In this document: positions 22,475-34,579 of the stretch, one piece after another
Numbering within the stretch: the first letter of the stretch is position 1
Layout of the letters: every line of letters begins with the position of its first letter
DNA from: Morella rubra
Lineage: Eukaryota; Streptophyta; Magnoliopsida; Fagales; Myricaceae
Length of the DNA: 64,000 nucleotides
Direction of reading: 5' to 3'
Assembly (NCBI GenBank): GCA_003952965.2
Contig: CM025856.1
Coordinates: 19,622,053 to 19,686,052 of the forward strand
Made by a program: the position numbers and the translations under genes
Notes under the pieces: generated by a model
The model's input: the letters and a program-made list of their open reading frames with translations, nothing else
What the model was told of the DNA's origin: nothing
Database searches by the model: none

Positions 22475-24376
22475 ATGCCTCTGAAATTATTCGAAGGCAG
22501 CGACTCCGAAGATGACGACGTATCCAAGATCCAGATCGACCCCGAGTACGCCAGGAGATACGAGCACAACAAGAAGCGGGAGGACCTCCATCGCCTCCAG
22601 GAGCTCAAGAAGAAAGGGCTCGTGCAATGTTCGGAGTCCGAATCATCCTCTTCTTCAGACGAAGAAGACGATGATTTTGTCAACTCCAGCAAGAAAGATA
22701 GAGAATTTTTTGAGGCACTGATCAAGGTAAAGAAGCAAGATCCTGTCATTAAGAACAAAGATGTTAGGCTATTCGAATCCGACGAAGAAGAAGAAGAAGA
22801 AGAAGAACCAGCAGAAGAAGATACGAAGGATGTGAAGAATAAGAAGGCTATGTATTTGAAGGATGTGGTGGCGAAGCAATTGATAGAGGACGGTCCGGAG
22901 TTGGAGGATGAAGAACTGGAAGGGAAGTTGGAGGAAGCGAAGAAGAAGAGTTATGCGGAAGAGCTAGAGGACATAAGGAGGGAGTTTTTGGAGGCGGCAG
23001 CGGATGAGGATGAGGGGGGCGAATTGTTGAAAATGAAGGAGAAAAATGAGGAGGATGAGGAGAAGGGTGGTGAGTTTGTGAGGAAGTTGGATGAGTATTT
23101 TGGTGGGGATGGGGAAGTGGATGAGAGTAACAAGTTTTTGAAGGAGTTTTTTAGGAGTAGGATGTGGGTGGATAAGGAAGTGGAGGGTAGGGAGATTGAA
23201 GAGGATGAGTTGGAGCGTGTTTTGGAGGACGAGAGGGAGATTGAGAGGCAAGAGGAGTACGAGTATCGGTTTCAGGAGAATACAGGGGATAGAGTGATGG
23301 GTCACGCTCGGAAAGTGGAGGGGTCGGTGAGGAAGAAGGTAAACTCCAGGAAAGAGCAGAGGAAGAGTAAAGAGGAGAGGATGGATGCAGCCAGGATAGA
23401 GAGGGAGGAGGAATTGAAGCATTTGAAGAATTTGAAGAAGGAGGACATGGACGAAAAGGTGAGAAGGATTCTTAGGACAGCGGGGATCAGGGAAGATGAG
23501 GTTGTGCCATTGAGTCGGAAGGAGTTGGAAGAGGAGTTTGATCCGGAGGAGTATGATAGGATGATGAAGGCCGCATTCAGTGAGAAGTATTATGAGGAGG
23601 AGGATGCAGACCCGGAGTTTGGGAGCAATGGGGATGAGGATGAGGATGAGGGCGAGATTGGGAAGCCAGATTTTGAGGAAGAGGACAGATTGCTGGGACT
23701 TCCAAAAGGTTGGGATGAATGTGGGCCTGGTGGTGGGTTTTTAGCTGCGAGGGAAAGGAGTTTGAAGACTAAGGTGCTTAATAGTGGTGAAAATGACTAT
23801 GAAGAGGAGGAAGAAGCTGAGGAAGGTAAGGGGAAGAGGAAGCGTAAAAAGAGTGCTCTTTTGGAGAAAGCTAAAGAGGCCATGATGGAAGAATACTATA
23901 AGTTGGATTATGAAGACACGATTGGAGACTTAAGGACAAGGTTCAAGTATGCAAAAACAAAACCTAATAGATATGGTTTGAGTGCTGAAGAGTTATTGGT
24001 GATGGATGAAAAGGAGTTGAACCAGTATATTTCTTTAAAAAAGCTTGCCCCTTACAAGGAGAAGGAATGGAAGTTAAGCAATAAAAAGAGATTCCAGCTT
24101 AAAATGAGGACTAAAGAACTTCTACGAGGTGGGAATTTGGAGGACCAGAATGGTCACAAGAAGAAGAGGTTGAAGAATAATGCAGAGGAATCAGCTTCAT
24201 CAGTGGGTGATGTGGAAGATGGGAAACTGCAATTCCAGGGATTAAATGGTGATATGAGCAGTTTATCAAGGCAAGCTAGGAGAAGACGACGCCAAGCTGA
24301 AGTTAAACTATCTCATTCAAGGCTCATGGCATATGGAAAGATACCTTCCAAGTCTAAAAGTAAAGCAAAGCACTAA
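22475..24376 (+). CDS. KRI1: KRI1-like ribosome biogenesis protein
   Basis: Single exon of 633 residues, intact. The chain is very acidic, with Glu/Asp runs at about 59-67, 102-115 and 384-394, and it is interrupted by basic stretches. The Kri1 region spans roughly 270-375 (RKEQRKSKEERMDAARIERE, then HLKNLKKEDMDEKVRRIL). The conserved Kri1 C-terminal domain is at about 472-545 (EYYKLDYEDTIGDLRTRFKY, YGLSAEELLVMDEKELNQYI, LKKLAPYKEKEW). The C-terminus is Arg/Lys-rich (RRRRRQAEV; PSKSKSKAKH), fitting nucleolar targeting. Family knowledge: yeast Kri1 binds the KH protein Krr1 in the nucleolus and is needed for 40S subunit assembly. The start is the first in-frame ATG after a TC-rich leader. Length fits plant homologues. 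It stands alone, with no sign of decay. Confidence 0.95.
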   Translation: MPLKLFEGSDSEDDDVSKIQIDPEYARRYEHNKKREDLHRLQELKKKGLVQCSESESSSSSDEEDDDFVNSSKKDREFFEALIKVKKQDPVIKNKDVRLFESDEEEEEEEEPAEEDTKDVKNKKAMYLKDVVAKQLIEDGPELEDEELEGKLEEAKKKSYAEELEDIRREFLEAAADEDEGGELLKMKEKNEEDEEKGGEFVRKLDEYFGGDGEVDESNKFLKEFFRSRMWVDKEVEGREIEEDELERVLEDEREIERQEEYEYRFQENTGDRVMGHARKVEGSVRKKVNSRKEQRKSKEERMDAARIEREEELKHLKNLKKEDMDEKVRRILRTAGIREDEVVPLSRKELEEEFDPEEYDRMMKAAFSEKYYEEEDADPEFGSNGDEDEDEGEIGKPDFEEEDRLLGLPKGWDECGPGGGFLAARERSLKTKVLNSGENDYEEEEEAEEGKGKRKRKKSALLEKAKEAMMEEYYKLDYEDTIGDLRTRFKYAKTKPNRYGLSAEELLVMDEKELNQYISLKKLAPYKEKEWKLSNKKRFQLKMRTKELLRGGNLEDQNGHKKKRLKNNAEESASSVGDVEDGKLQFQGLNGDMSSLSRQARRRRRQAEVKLSHSRLMAYGKIPSKSKSKAKH

Positions 24377-25765
24377 ACATCTGGCGTGATTCATTGAGGC
24401 AGTGGACAGGTGATTCTCTCTTGAATATATTGTTTTTGAACATTGAGATATGATGTTTGTCTCTTGTATCTTTGTTAATGTTTTCTTTGTTTCTCAACTG
24501 AAACAATGTGTGTAGACACATAGAAGGGAAGTCTTATTATATTAGATTTTAAAACTTGTACAAGCTTAAGATAGTTCAGTTGTTGCAACTATTTTCCCTA
24601 ATCATTTTTCAATGTGTGTGTGTGTGTGTGTCTGTGTTTTTTTTTTGTTTTTGGCTTTAACACTTTAGAACTTGTGAAGTAATGTTTATTAATTAATTCC
24701 TAAGATTTACAACCGACTGTGATCCAGGATGAAAACGAATAGAGGGACCTTAGGGATCCTGTACATAAGATTCCTATGTGTTTGCTAGAAATAAGTGTTA
24801 ACAGGTCAAATGGTAGAGAATCTATTAGAACTCGTGCTTTGGAAATCTGAACTAGACGAACCATGGTCTTGGTTGATTCAGAGTTATGAATTCACCCTTA
24901 GTATATGTCTAGAGCAGCATTAAAGTCCTGGCATCTCTTTGGGCCAAAATGTGATGGGAATCTGCTGAACTGCCCTTTATTATGTGCTGGGTTGAGAGCA
25001 TTGACAGAAGTTCTTTGGGCCAAAATGTGAATATTTTCCTAGTTATTGTACAAACATTGAAAACCTTTCCCCTAACTGTAATAATAATAAAGTCATAAAT
25101 TTTCCTATACTTCATCAACTTGATGAATTGATCTGAAGATATTAGTTGACCCATGATTTTGGTTTTGTCTTTCGGTTCTTGTGATAAACATATAATCAGT
25201 CAAGCTTTGCAAAATTTGACATGTAGACTTGCAACAGTTGTGTCCCAAAAAGTTTGTTGTTATAGAGAATCTTTGATCTTAAGTGGTTGCAGTTTCTAAG
25301 ATTTTTAAAAAATTATGGGCTCATCAAATTTTCATGATTTATGTTGAGTAAAGTTAAAGTCCGGTTTTAAGACTTGTGTTGAGATGTTTGTGTAATTTTT
25401 AACTAGCCAAGCTGAAGCTGGCAAAAGCTTGACTAGGGTTGGTGCATTTGCAACCCAAATATGTGCCTGTGGTTGAACTCGACTTTGCTGTCCTGTTGCT
25501 TTTGGTAGCTAACTTCAACACTCATCTCAATCTCCCCATTCACCACCGTAACTCATGGATCAATTTGTGTAACTTGGTATGCAAAGTGTCATTGTTATAT
25601 GTAATTTTGATGTTTCATAGTACAGCATGTCGTGTGTCTGTCGCTTATACCAATGTATATTTAATATTTGCCTTTATTTAACATAAAAAGAGAGGTAATA
25701 ATGAGGGTTTTGTTTGTTTCTTTTGTTGAAAAGGAAAATTGTGTTACTTTGGTTACCATTTTTTT
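24377..25765. other. KRI1 3' flank and intergenic DNA
   Basis: Contains a GT dinucleotide repeat near 24612-24632. A phrase like a tRNA A box (CAAATGGTAGAG) occurs at about 24807-24818, similar to the one near 10768, but no SINE ends are visible. No gene is supported. Confidence 0.4.
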
Positions 25766-25773
25766 AATTTGTG

Positions 25774-27003
25774 TAAGGGTGGGCACCGGAACGGATGGAA
25801 CCAGAATAGCCCATTCCGATTCTGGTACCCACCGGAACCATAATTTTCATTCTGGAAACAGAATCCGGAAATTCCGGTTCCTTATCTGGCCAAACGAAGA
25901 GGGAGACAGAAAACACAATCGGGAAGCTATCTTTTGTCTATGAAAAATTGTAAAACACTATCCTCCAGAACTCCATACGGAAACAAAACCAAAATCATCT
26001 TAAAGATAACAAAAAGAATAGAAAAGAGCTATACAGATCCGCGAACATTTCCATCAGACCATCACCTCAACTCCACGCTCAGATCCGTAGATTCTATGGT
26101 TGTTTCCTTGTTCATAGTCCAATCGCAGAAGATTCCAAGAAAGCCCAAGAAATTGGAGAGTGAAAGCTTTTGAATTATCACTTTCTTTCCCAAGTTTTTC
26201 ACTTTGCAGAAATAGTTGAACACTATGTTCTCATCGACCCCATTTGTCCTCTCCTTCGCTCTCTTCCTCTCCGTACCTTTTCTCTTCGTCTTCGGCCCTC
26301 AAATCCTCCCTCCGAAACATGTCCCGCCCTCATTTCCAGACGACCTTGACGATCTCGCCCTCAGATGTAAATATGTAAATATTTACATAATCACCAACTC
26401 AGTTTCAGTGAAAGAAGCTAAACCACAACAACAGACCCACCTTGATCTCCCTTGAATGACTACAAACCCATCCCAAAATCATCAAACCATAAAGAACAAG
26501 ATACTCAACACGCTAGCAGCTGATTACCAAAACGAACCAAACAAAATATTCGGCCCCAATGTGATGCGACAGCAAGAGAGAGAGGGAAAGAGGAGCTGAG
26601 CATGGCTGAGAGAGAGAGGATCTGAGCACGGTTGAGGGAGAATCGGAGAGACAAGCTGCGGAAAGGAGGGTGGGGCGCATGGCTCAGGTTGACAGTTGGG
26701 AGAATGGTAGAGAGGGGGGGTGAGCGCTGGAAACCTGGAGGCTGGAACGAAATTAGGTCGTAAGACCTAATTTCGTTGGGTTAAGTGACCTGGGTCCTGG
26801 GTCGACCTAGGTCACTACTTTATTTTTTTATTTTTTATTTTTAAAAATAAATCGAAACTGGAAATTCCGGCATTTCTGCCAGAATTTCTAGTTTCGGTTC
26901 CCGTTTTTGACTAAAATGTGATCCGGTTCCAATACCGGAAATGGCCGGAACCGGTACTGGAACTGGATGTTCCGGTTCAAACCGGAACAAATGCTTAGCC
27001 TTA
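25774..27003. mobile_element. Non-autonomous hAT element with 8-bp TSD
   Basis: The 8-mer AATTTGTG flanks both sides (25766-25773 and 27004-27011). The ends TAAGGGTGGGCACCGG and, in reverse complement, TAAGGCTAAGCATTTG form a short imperfect terminal inverted repeat of hAT type. Subterminal CCGGAAC/GGTTCCG motifs are repeated at both ends. The 1230-bp element has no transposase. It carries a fragment that resembles the start of a host gene (26225-26370). Confidence 0.88.
26225..26370 (+). pseudogene. Captured 5' coding fragment, possibly GT14-like
   Basis: The translation opens MFSSTPFVLSFALFLSVPFL, a hydrophobic N-terminal anchor, followed by PQILPPKHVPPS and DDLDDLALR. This resembles the signal-anchor start of plant core-2/I-branching (GT14/DUF266) glycosyltransferases, judged from memory of the family, with no catalytic part present. 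The similarity seems to stop at about 26370, after which the frame runs on without recognisable sequence. It lies inside the hAT element, so it is inferred to have been captured from elsewhere. Confidence 0.4.
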
Positions 27004-27011
27004 AATTTGTG

Positions 27012-27477
27012 GGGAAATTTAACTTTATACCCTCTAACTACAACACCTTTTACAATTGCACCCCAATCTACCATACTTAACACATCGCACCCAATACTAT
27101 TAATAGGTTTATACTTTGCACCCCATGTTACAATTTGACTTCCAAGATTGTGTCATGTGACTATTTTTTCATGATTAGGTAGTTTAGGCTGTAATGTGTC
27201 AAGTTTGATAGTTTGAGTTTAAATTACTAAATGTGTGCTAGTTAGAGAATGACAAATGTAGTTTTCCCAAATTTTATTAAACAGTATAGGACTCCTACAG
27301 AAGTGTACCTCTTTGACATTATAATTGTGGAAGCATACTTGCAAGGTGGAGTTCTTTCGTCTATGTTGTATGATTGACTATCAATCTGTAGCTGAAATTC
27401 AATTCTGCAAAACATATCCACTTTGGTTGTACAGGTTTTTTACGTGCAGCTTAAAAGCCATATTTTGTTGCCCTTGT
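27012..27477. other. Intergenic, nothing recognised
   Basis: Includes a run with repeated GCACCC phrases (27055-27125), loosely like the foldback family at 909, but without paired arms. Confidence 0.35.
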
Positions 27478-27689
27478 ACTGATATAAGCCACGTCCTTCA
27501 AGTTTATGTGACACAGACTTGGAACATTTTTTGGATTACGTTTATCATCCTTGCACATGTTTATGTTCCAATGGTTGTTACTTATTGATATAAGCTACGT
27601 CCTTAAAGTTTATGTGACACATACTGGGAACATTTTTCGGATTACGTTTATCACCCTCGCACATGTTTATGTTCCAATGGTTGTTACTT
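27478..27689 (+). repeat. Tandem duplication, 106-bp unit
   Basis: Two adjacent copies at 27478-27583 and 27584-27689 differ by only a few bases (for example GCCACGTCC against GCTACGTCC). A second short direct repeat, TTATAGGTGAAGTCAACCTC, follows at 27721 and 27788. No coding function was seen. Confidence 0.85.
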
Positions 27690-29448
27690 TACCGTTTGTT
27701 TCCGACCTCTGACGGGTAAGTTATAGGTGAAGTCAACCTCAATTCTCTGTGCAAAAGAACTGCTAGGAATTCAAAATGAACTGCTTGTTATAGGTGAAGT
27801 CAACCTCAATATCTGGCATTGATATTGTTTGCTAGATTGTTAATGACGATGATAGTTGTGTAATGAATTATAGCTTTTGACAATATGGTTTTGATGTGCG
27901 CAGGGCATGACCCAGTGACCATCGGATGCACTGATGTAGGACTCTAGAATGAGCAAACATTGTGAATACTGGACTACAAAAGGAGGATACGGATGCTACA
28001 AGGGTTTTGATTTTGGGTTTGTGAGATGAGAAAGAGGGAGAGAGTGAGACAAAGGCCCCATCGCGGGGCATCCCCAGGGAGCAAATTCTTTATAGATAAG
28101 AATGAGGTGAGATGATGTCTGAGTTCCTTTTTTTGTGAATCGGGAATGGAAAGTGTATAAGATCTAAAACAGAAGCGCTGGTGTAACAAAATTGGTGTTT
28201 CTTTTCCTTAGTTTTATTAGACTGAGTTTTGTGTTGTCTAATTTAGGTAGGTCTTTTTTTTCTTCTTCTCTATTTTTGTTTTAAATGAATTTTAATGTTG
28301 TGGATTTGTCTTGAATTTTAATATGAATCTCAACCAAGGAGGGCTTTTGGAGAAGCATAATTCTCTTCAATTTGATATTGGAAATAGATAACGAGATACA
28401 TAGAGATATCATGTAGGCTTACAACGTTCAATATTGTTTGTGTAAATAATTGGCTATTGTGAATCATACAACATTGAATGATGTTGTCTCTCTCTCTCTC
28501 TCTCTCTCTCCGAATGAGATTCTAATTGGGTTCGGCTCTTTTTCAGGGTCATTTGCGTCTGTGTCCACTGTTTTTTAAATGGATGGAACACCCGTTTGAG
28601 AAATGGAATCGGAAGGCTAAGCCATTGCCACCTCATTGAACTCTAAAAAGACAACTTTTTTCGGTCACGTTACTTCCGTTAGGGTTGCCTTTTTATTCTC
28701 CCTTCCCTTTTGTTCCCTATATGGGTTTGTGCACAAAAAGTTTTGCAGAAAATTCTCTCGTCTCTCAAATTTCTCCAATTCTCCTCCAATGTCAACATCC
28801 TCCATCCAATTTAGCCGGTCTCGTTTCTCATATCTACGCTTGTGGTTCAGTTGCACTGTAGTAGGAAAGCTTTCAAAGCTCAATTATGGATTTCTTAATT
28901 TCTATTGAGTTGCATGACTTATGTTTTTGCGAAATGTTTTGATTTGTAACGTCGGTTTCATACCTGATTTTCTGTGATATATAGGGGTCCATATAACTTA
29001 TCTTGTTTTGTAACTTATGCTCTAGGAGCACACTCCTAGAGATCCACCATCTCCCCTGACAACTTATAAGCTGCGTGGAGCACCTTTTGCTCATCCGTGC
29101 ATCTCACTCGTATGTCGAAAATCTAATTTTCAGGCAGTCACAAGGTCGAGTTTACCATGAAAGTTGCTTATTTGAACCGATCAAAGCTGCATCCATCCGT
29201 TTGCAGGTCCCCTCATTTATTTGCCTTCTTCATCTATTGGGTCATAAACTGGGCTAGATTTCGGAGCATCCCCTCAGCAGTTCATTTTTGGTAAGCCTGC
29301 CCCAGTTCCGGGTCCGAATTCTCATTTCCCTCATTCGGAATGATATTACTCTTGGGGAACACAACCGAAACAATTCCAACAATAGATATTCATAACTAAT
29401 CACCTAGATATATCTCAAAATTAACCCTAACAATGCTCTAATACAATT
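27690..29448. other. Intergenic, no supported gene
   Basis: Contains a CT dinucleotide run (28485-28510). Short open frames around 28636-28908 and 29075-29257 show no domain, so they are not called. The last part (about 29290-29448) may be internal sequence of a minus-strand LTR element. Confidence 0.35.
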
Positions 29449-29930
29449 TGTCACGCCCTGTGCCTGCATTTAGAATAGAATGCTAACTAAATGAGATTAC
29501 AGTCATGAAAAATAACTACCACCCAAAATAATTAGCTTACTAATGCATAAAAAGAAAATACTTATCAAGAAACATCGAAACCTATCTAGAGATTTCTAAG
29601 CAACTAAAAGGGGGTAAAAATAGATTGATATAAAATAAAGGTTAATTACAAATTCTCCTCACGAACTATACTACTAATCTCAAAAACTCCTTTAAACTCT
29701 AACTCGTTGCAACTCACTCCCGTAATCTACAGAAACTATTACGACTCTATTTTGAACCCAGTTTTCCTGTTATCATTCACATACTTGTACATTTCTCAAA
29801 CCATGCATAAACTTCTTATTACAAGTTTGAAAACCAAAATGTACTTTAAGTATTATCAAATCATATCCATATAAACTCCAAACCTATTTACATTTTTAGG
29901 AGTTAGTTTTTAAAATTGAGATTTCAAAAT
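29449..29930 (-). repeat. Probable Ty3/gypsy LTR fragment
   Basis: Read on the minus strand, a sequence ending GGGCGTGACA is followed by AATTGTATTAGAGCA, which resembles a tRNA-Met primer site (TTGGTATCAGAGC). That pairing of ends is common in plant gypsy elements. The LTR would extend from 29449 to the right; the far end is not defined and no coding domain remains. Confidence 0.4.
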
Positions 29931-29949
29931 GTAAAAAAAAAAAAGCTTC

Positions 29950-30780
29950 AAATTATAGCGGCTACACAACTGAGTTGTAGTGGCTGACTGGTTGGTGTAG
30001 TGGTCGACCAAGTTAAACATCACAAATGTCAGTGTTTTTGACGGTTGGGGTAATGGTAACTCGTAGCGGTTGACCACAACAGAATGTTGGTCGATTAGTA
30101 AATCGGGAACAAAGACAGATCACCCTAAAATAGCTAGAAATGATTATTTTCAATTATGGCATATGGAAGGACCTCTTAAGGTTTTAAAAATACTTTTGAA
30201 CAACTTTACAACTATTCCTAACCTTAAGCGAGATCAAAATCAGTATCAATCACATTTCTCAACTCATTCACACAAAGTTACACTTTCACATCCTTGTTAT
30301 TGTGTAGAGCTAAGGTGATAGAGATTTTCTTTGTATTATCTACTTCGTGAGAGAGCTTACAATGCAAAAATTGTCCATCCATTTTATCTAGAAAGAGAGA
30401 GATTCTCTTGGGATTTTTTGGTGAGGATTGTTCATCGAAAGAAGAATTTTGGAGATGATTGTTCTCAAACTTGGATTTGAAGCTCTAAGAGGTGATTCTC
30501 AAGGTCAAAGTGTAAAGGAACCATTCCCTTGGTTAAAGGGAGACTAGTAGAGAAACCTTAAAACTTGGAAAGAACCTTGAGGGGTTGATGTAAGTTGGTT
30601 CGCCGAACCACCTAAAAGCGTTGCGTTTGCTTTTCAATCCTTAATACTCTTTACATTGTGCCATTAGTTATTTGCCATAGTTTTGATTGTGATAGTGGTA
30701 TTGCATTATCCATTAATTGTGATTACTCCATTGTTGCAATATATACATGATCTAGAACTCGTATTTTAAAAAAAACACAT
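29950..30780 (+). repeat. LTR fragment related to the solo LTR at 7027
   Basis: The phrase CGAACCACCTAAAA at about 30605 matches the solo LTR near 8550, in the same sequence order (leader, CTTGG-rich part, then this phrase). Short GTAGTGG and GGTCGACC phrases at 29970-30010 recall the tandem motifs in that LTR. No ends were found. Confidence 0.4.
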
Positions 30781-30792
30781 CTTTGGGGGCTA

Positions 30793-31090
30793 GATTTAAT
30801 AGGCCTCTTCAATCAATATACTCTTTAACGTTAAGTTTTTTAGGCCATGACATTAATTTTTTTTTTAAAAATATACCATTAAAGAAAATTTTGAGTTAAA
30901 GCCTTTTAAATTTGGGAAGTTAATGCTCCTTCAATCAAAGAGATTTAATGGGCCTATTTAATCAATATAGTCTTTAACAATAAGTTTTTTAGACCTTGAC
31001 ATTAAATTTTCTTTAAATATATCATTAAAAAAATATTTTAAATTAGAGGTCTCCTAAATTTGGGAGCCGTAGACAAACGCCTATGCTGTC
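30793..31090 (+). repeat. Tandem duplication, about 149-bp unit
   Basis: Copies begin at 30793 and 30942 with GATTTAAT and share CAATCAATATA, AAGTTTTTTAG and TTGACATTAA-like phrases, with about 80 percent identity by eye. Non-coding. Confidence 0.65.
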
Positions 31091-33017
31091 TATAGTTGGA
31101 GCCGCCCCTGCATTGGGTTATGATGTTTTTTGATTCATGATGTTGTTGATAAATATGCATCATCTCTTGAAATAGAGTAAGCATCCCATTTATTCAAACT
31201 CTTCACGTAACCCTATCTAAATGCATGTGCATGCATGCTTTCAGCTTGTAAATATAATCATTTTGAAAAACCTCAGGGACTAAAAAGAAAAGCTCACGTA
31301 CCTACAACCACATTAATTAAATATGACAATTACAAAATTGAAAATTACCAATGTTGTGCAGTCATACATTAATATAATACAGAAAAATTCGGAACCCCAA
31401 GCTATTTACAACAAACGTCTTAGCTTTTGACCAAGAAGTTAAGCAATTTTTTAGTAACTCATATATTGACCACGTGGAATCATATTTTCACATACGGCCC
31501 AAACGCTCTGTTGAAGATGACAATGGTGGCACGTTGTTATCCCTACATACACTTTTATAATTCTTGATAGATAAAGAAACAAAAACCGACAATACAATAC
31601 AATATAATATATATATACCCATAATTCAAAACACAACCCAAAAAATATGCCCAAATAATCATATACAATGCCCAACAGTATGAGACCTTCTAATCATAAA
31701 ATCATGAGGATGGAAACTCCTTAAAGTCACTTGACATTGGTGTCAATCGTGCTTCTCACCAGCAAATCTTCTTTCTAGCAAGTTTTACCAACCTTAGAAC
31801 AATTGGGTAGGCCTCAACCTTTTGACCAGCCAAACTGTTAGATCCTTAACAAATAAGGTTCAGCTCGAGGGAATTAGGAAATCTATGGATCTAGGGCTCA
31901 TGTAGGTTTGAGGAATTTGTAGGAGAATGGAGTGGATCATGGGAAGGAGTAAGGTGGCTCATTCATCGTGTTAGTGTTAGTCATGCAATGCTGCGCGTTC
32001 TACTATTTTTTTTTATACCCCATATTGTTGACATGGTAATGAGTTGTCCTTACTTGGTTGTTTGGACTGGTGATAAGGTGCTTAATGGGATTAACTAAGA
32101 CGACTGGGCATGTGGCGCGCGGGATTGGCCCTAAAGTGGCCTCCATTTGACATGTTTGAATTTTTCGTTACCGAAAGAAATAGAGGGATCAAATTTTAAG
32201 TGAAACTTGATCATAGGGACCCAAATGTATATATTCTTACTATGGAGACTTATTTTCAACTTGTTAATGTTATAAGGATTGTGGATGCAATTACTCCTTA
32301 ACAATAAGTGACTATCACAAATCCGTACCTTATGTATATAAAAGAATTAACTGATGTATATAAAGTCTCTCCTAGAAATTGGTGGATTTCTTGTTGAGTA
32401 TTTATGTCTATTATATCGTTATACACACAATCCAATTCTGTCAGTAGATTTAGTCTTTAAAGAACTATCAACAGTTGTCATTGTCAAATGTTTATGCGCA
32501 TAATTAATAGATAAATGTAAACCTCTGAGGTCTAGGGACAATAAATGATATGTGATATAATCTCCTTTCAATTAACAGTGATTTAATAAGGCATTCTTAA
32601 TCGGATCTAGTTCAGTAAATGTACAACTTAAATAATAACTACTTGTTCGTTTAAGGTCTCTACCTCAATGATAGACTTAATCATTATATCATATTGCAGC
32701 AGAACAAGTGCATGCTATAATACTTTACTATCGCCTAAAACAACTTTGGGTTTACAAGAAACTAAAAAATTATCACTCTCTTCTCTTGATTCATAAATCA
32801 TTGGTCCGATGTTTCTATAATGTTGCCCAATATTATCATTTCATGTAACATCTTATGTCATGTATATCAATATTGTATGTAACATCTCATGTTACCTTTA
32901 TCATTTTATGTTGCATACATCTCATGTTATATTTAAATAATTATTTAATTATTTAGATGAAACTAATTTGTTATTGTTATCAAACTACAATTGTTTGTTT
33001 TTGGAGCTCTGGGCATA
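31091..33017. other. Intergenic, nothing recognised
   Basis: AT-rich DNA. Short open frames such as 31451-31675 on the minus strand show no domain. No repeat with clear ends was found. Confidence 0.4.
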
Positions 33018-33022
33018 CATTC

Positions 33023-33281
33023 TATTAATGGTAGCAACGATCATATTCTCCATGTAGCAAAGGTCATATTCTCCATTTATGAGTAAATATTGTATAACAT
33101 CTCCTTTCCTTAGTTAACTACACATGATATAGGAAGATTTCATACAGCATGCTTCTTTCCTTTCCTAGTAGAACGAGATATGAGAATTCTTCCCTTGTTA
33201 TGTAATATAAATATTTGTACCTTTGATAATGAAAGACAAGTCAATTCACACAATTCTTCTCCTTCTCTGTGCACCTTAACA
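33023..33281 (+). repeat. 5' LTR of the copia element
   Basis: 259 bp, starting TATTAATGG (TG end changed to TA) and ending CCTTAACA. It is longer than the 3' LTR because a 23-bp segment (GTAGCAA...TTCTCCAT, 33031-33076) is present twice in tandem. Confidence 0.9.
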
Positions 33282-33318
33282 TGGTATTGGAGCCTTGATT
33301 TTTTTTTTTTCTCCATCA

Positions 33319-34290
33319 TGTCTATCTCAAGTCCAAATTCTTCTCCGAAGGTCTCCCCTCCCCCGTCCAGACCACCTTCTCACACACCTTAACCACCACT
33401 TGATACTGGCTTCCCATTTTTCCTTCTTTCTTCAAATTATATTGGAGCCATATAGGTCTTTACTCTTCTCAATGGTGACAATTTTCTCAAATGGCAAAGG
33501 GCCATGAAAATTGCCTTAAACGCCAAAAATAAACTCAACTATCAACCTAAACCAGCAACCTCTTCCACTGATATTCAGTTATAGGAGCGCTGCAATGACA
33601 TGGTTTTGTCATGGATCCTTAATTCCATTGACAAATCCATCATTGACAGCCTCATTTACCTTGATAGTCCTTAGGTTGTTTGGCTGGATCTTTAAGATCA
33701 TTTTTCTCAATCCAACAATCTTTGCATCTTTCAACTCAAGCGTGATATTGCAACTCTCACCCAAGACACACGCTCTCTGGCCAACTATTTCACCATTCTC
33801 AAAAGGCACTTGGACGAGCTTTCAGTGCTCCAAACCGTTCCTTCTTGTACCTGCCCTGCTTTCAAAGAGACCCAACAGATTTGTGAAATTGAAAAAAATT
33901 TCAGTTCCACATGGGCCTACACAATTCTTTTGCATCTATGCGCAACCACTTCCTAGCCATGGATCCCCTGCCTCCTCTTGCTAAGATCTACTCCACCCTC
34001 CACTAGAAAGAGTAGCAGTGCCTCCTTCACCTTCCATCTCTTCAGCCTGACGCCATTGCCATGGCAACAGATCGTTCTCACTTTCGCATGACAGACTCCT
34101 GTGGCCACGACAGAGGAAGGCCCCAATGTTCTCACTACCACCAAGATGGGCATTGGCAAGACCAATGCTACTGCCTCTATGGCTTCCCACCAAGCCATCG
34201 TCTTTCCTCTCGAGCTCTAGGCAGCTCCTCCTCCGACCATCCTGCTGCTTCCCTTGTTCCAGCACCTCCATCGACAAACTAGATCTCAAT
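33319..34290 (+). pseudogene. Copia gag, broken
   Basis: Several frames are needed. A start codon at 33319 follows the primer site. A CCHC-type zinc knuckle is recognisable at about 34090-34190 as HYHQDGHWQDQCYCLYGFP, but its second cysteine is replaced by histidine. Stops and frameshifts break the chain, so no nucleocapsid protein can be made. Confidence 0.7.
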
Positions 34291-34579
34291 TCTTGGCGAC
34301 ACTCCTTTAAACGGCGCTGCTATGCCTCTAGGTTTCTCCCACGATCAATTTCAGCAACTTATATAATTCCTCAATTTCAAAAATGGCCCTCTAGTCACTA
34401 ATTCAGTAAACTTCGCTAGTAAACTTGCTTCTTGTTGCTCGGGTAAGTTAATTCCTGATACCCGATCTACCCTTACCAATGTTAGAAATCTTGCTTACCC
34501 TTGTCCTATTAATCTCCCAAATGGCGACATTATTTCTGTCACTCATTCAAGTTCTATTCATTTATCTCCAAATTTGACT

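Noticed and set aside
22964..23422. Long minus-strand frames opposite KRI1
   Set aside because: They are shadows of the Glu/Lys-rich KRI1 coding strand, which has few stops in reverse.
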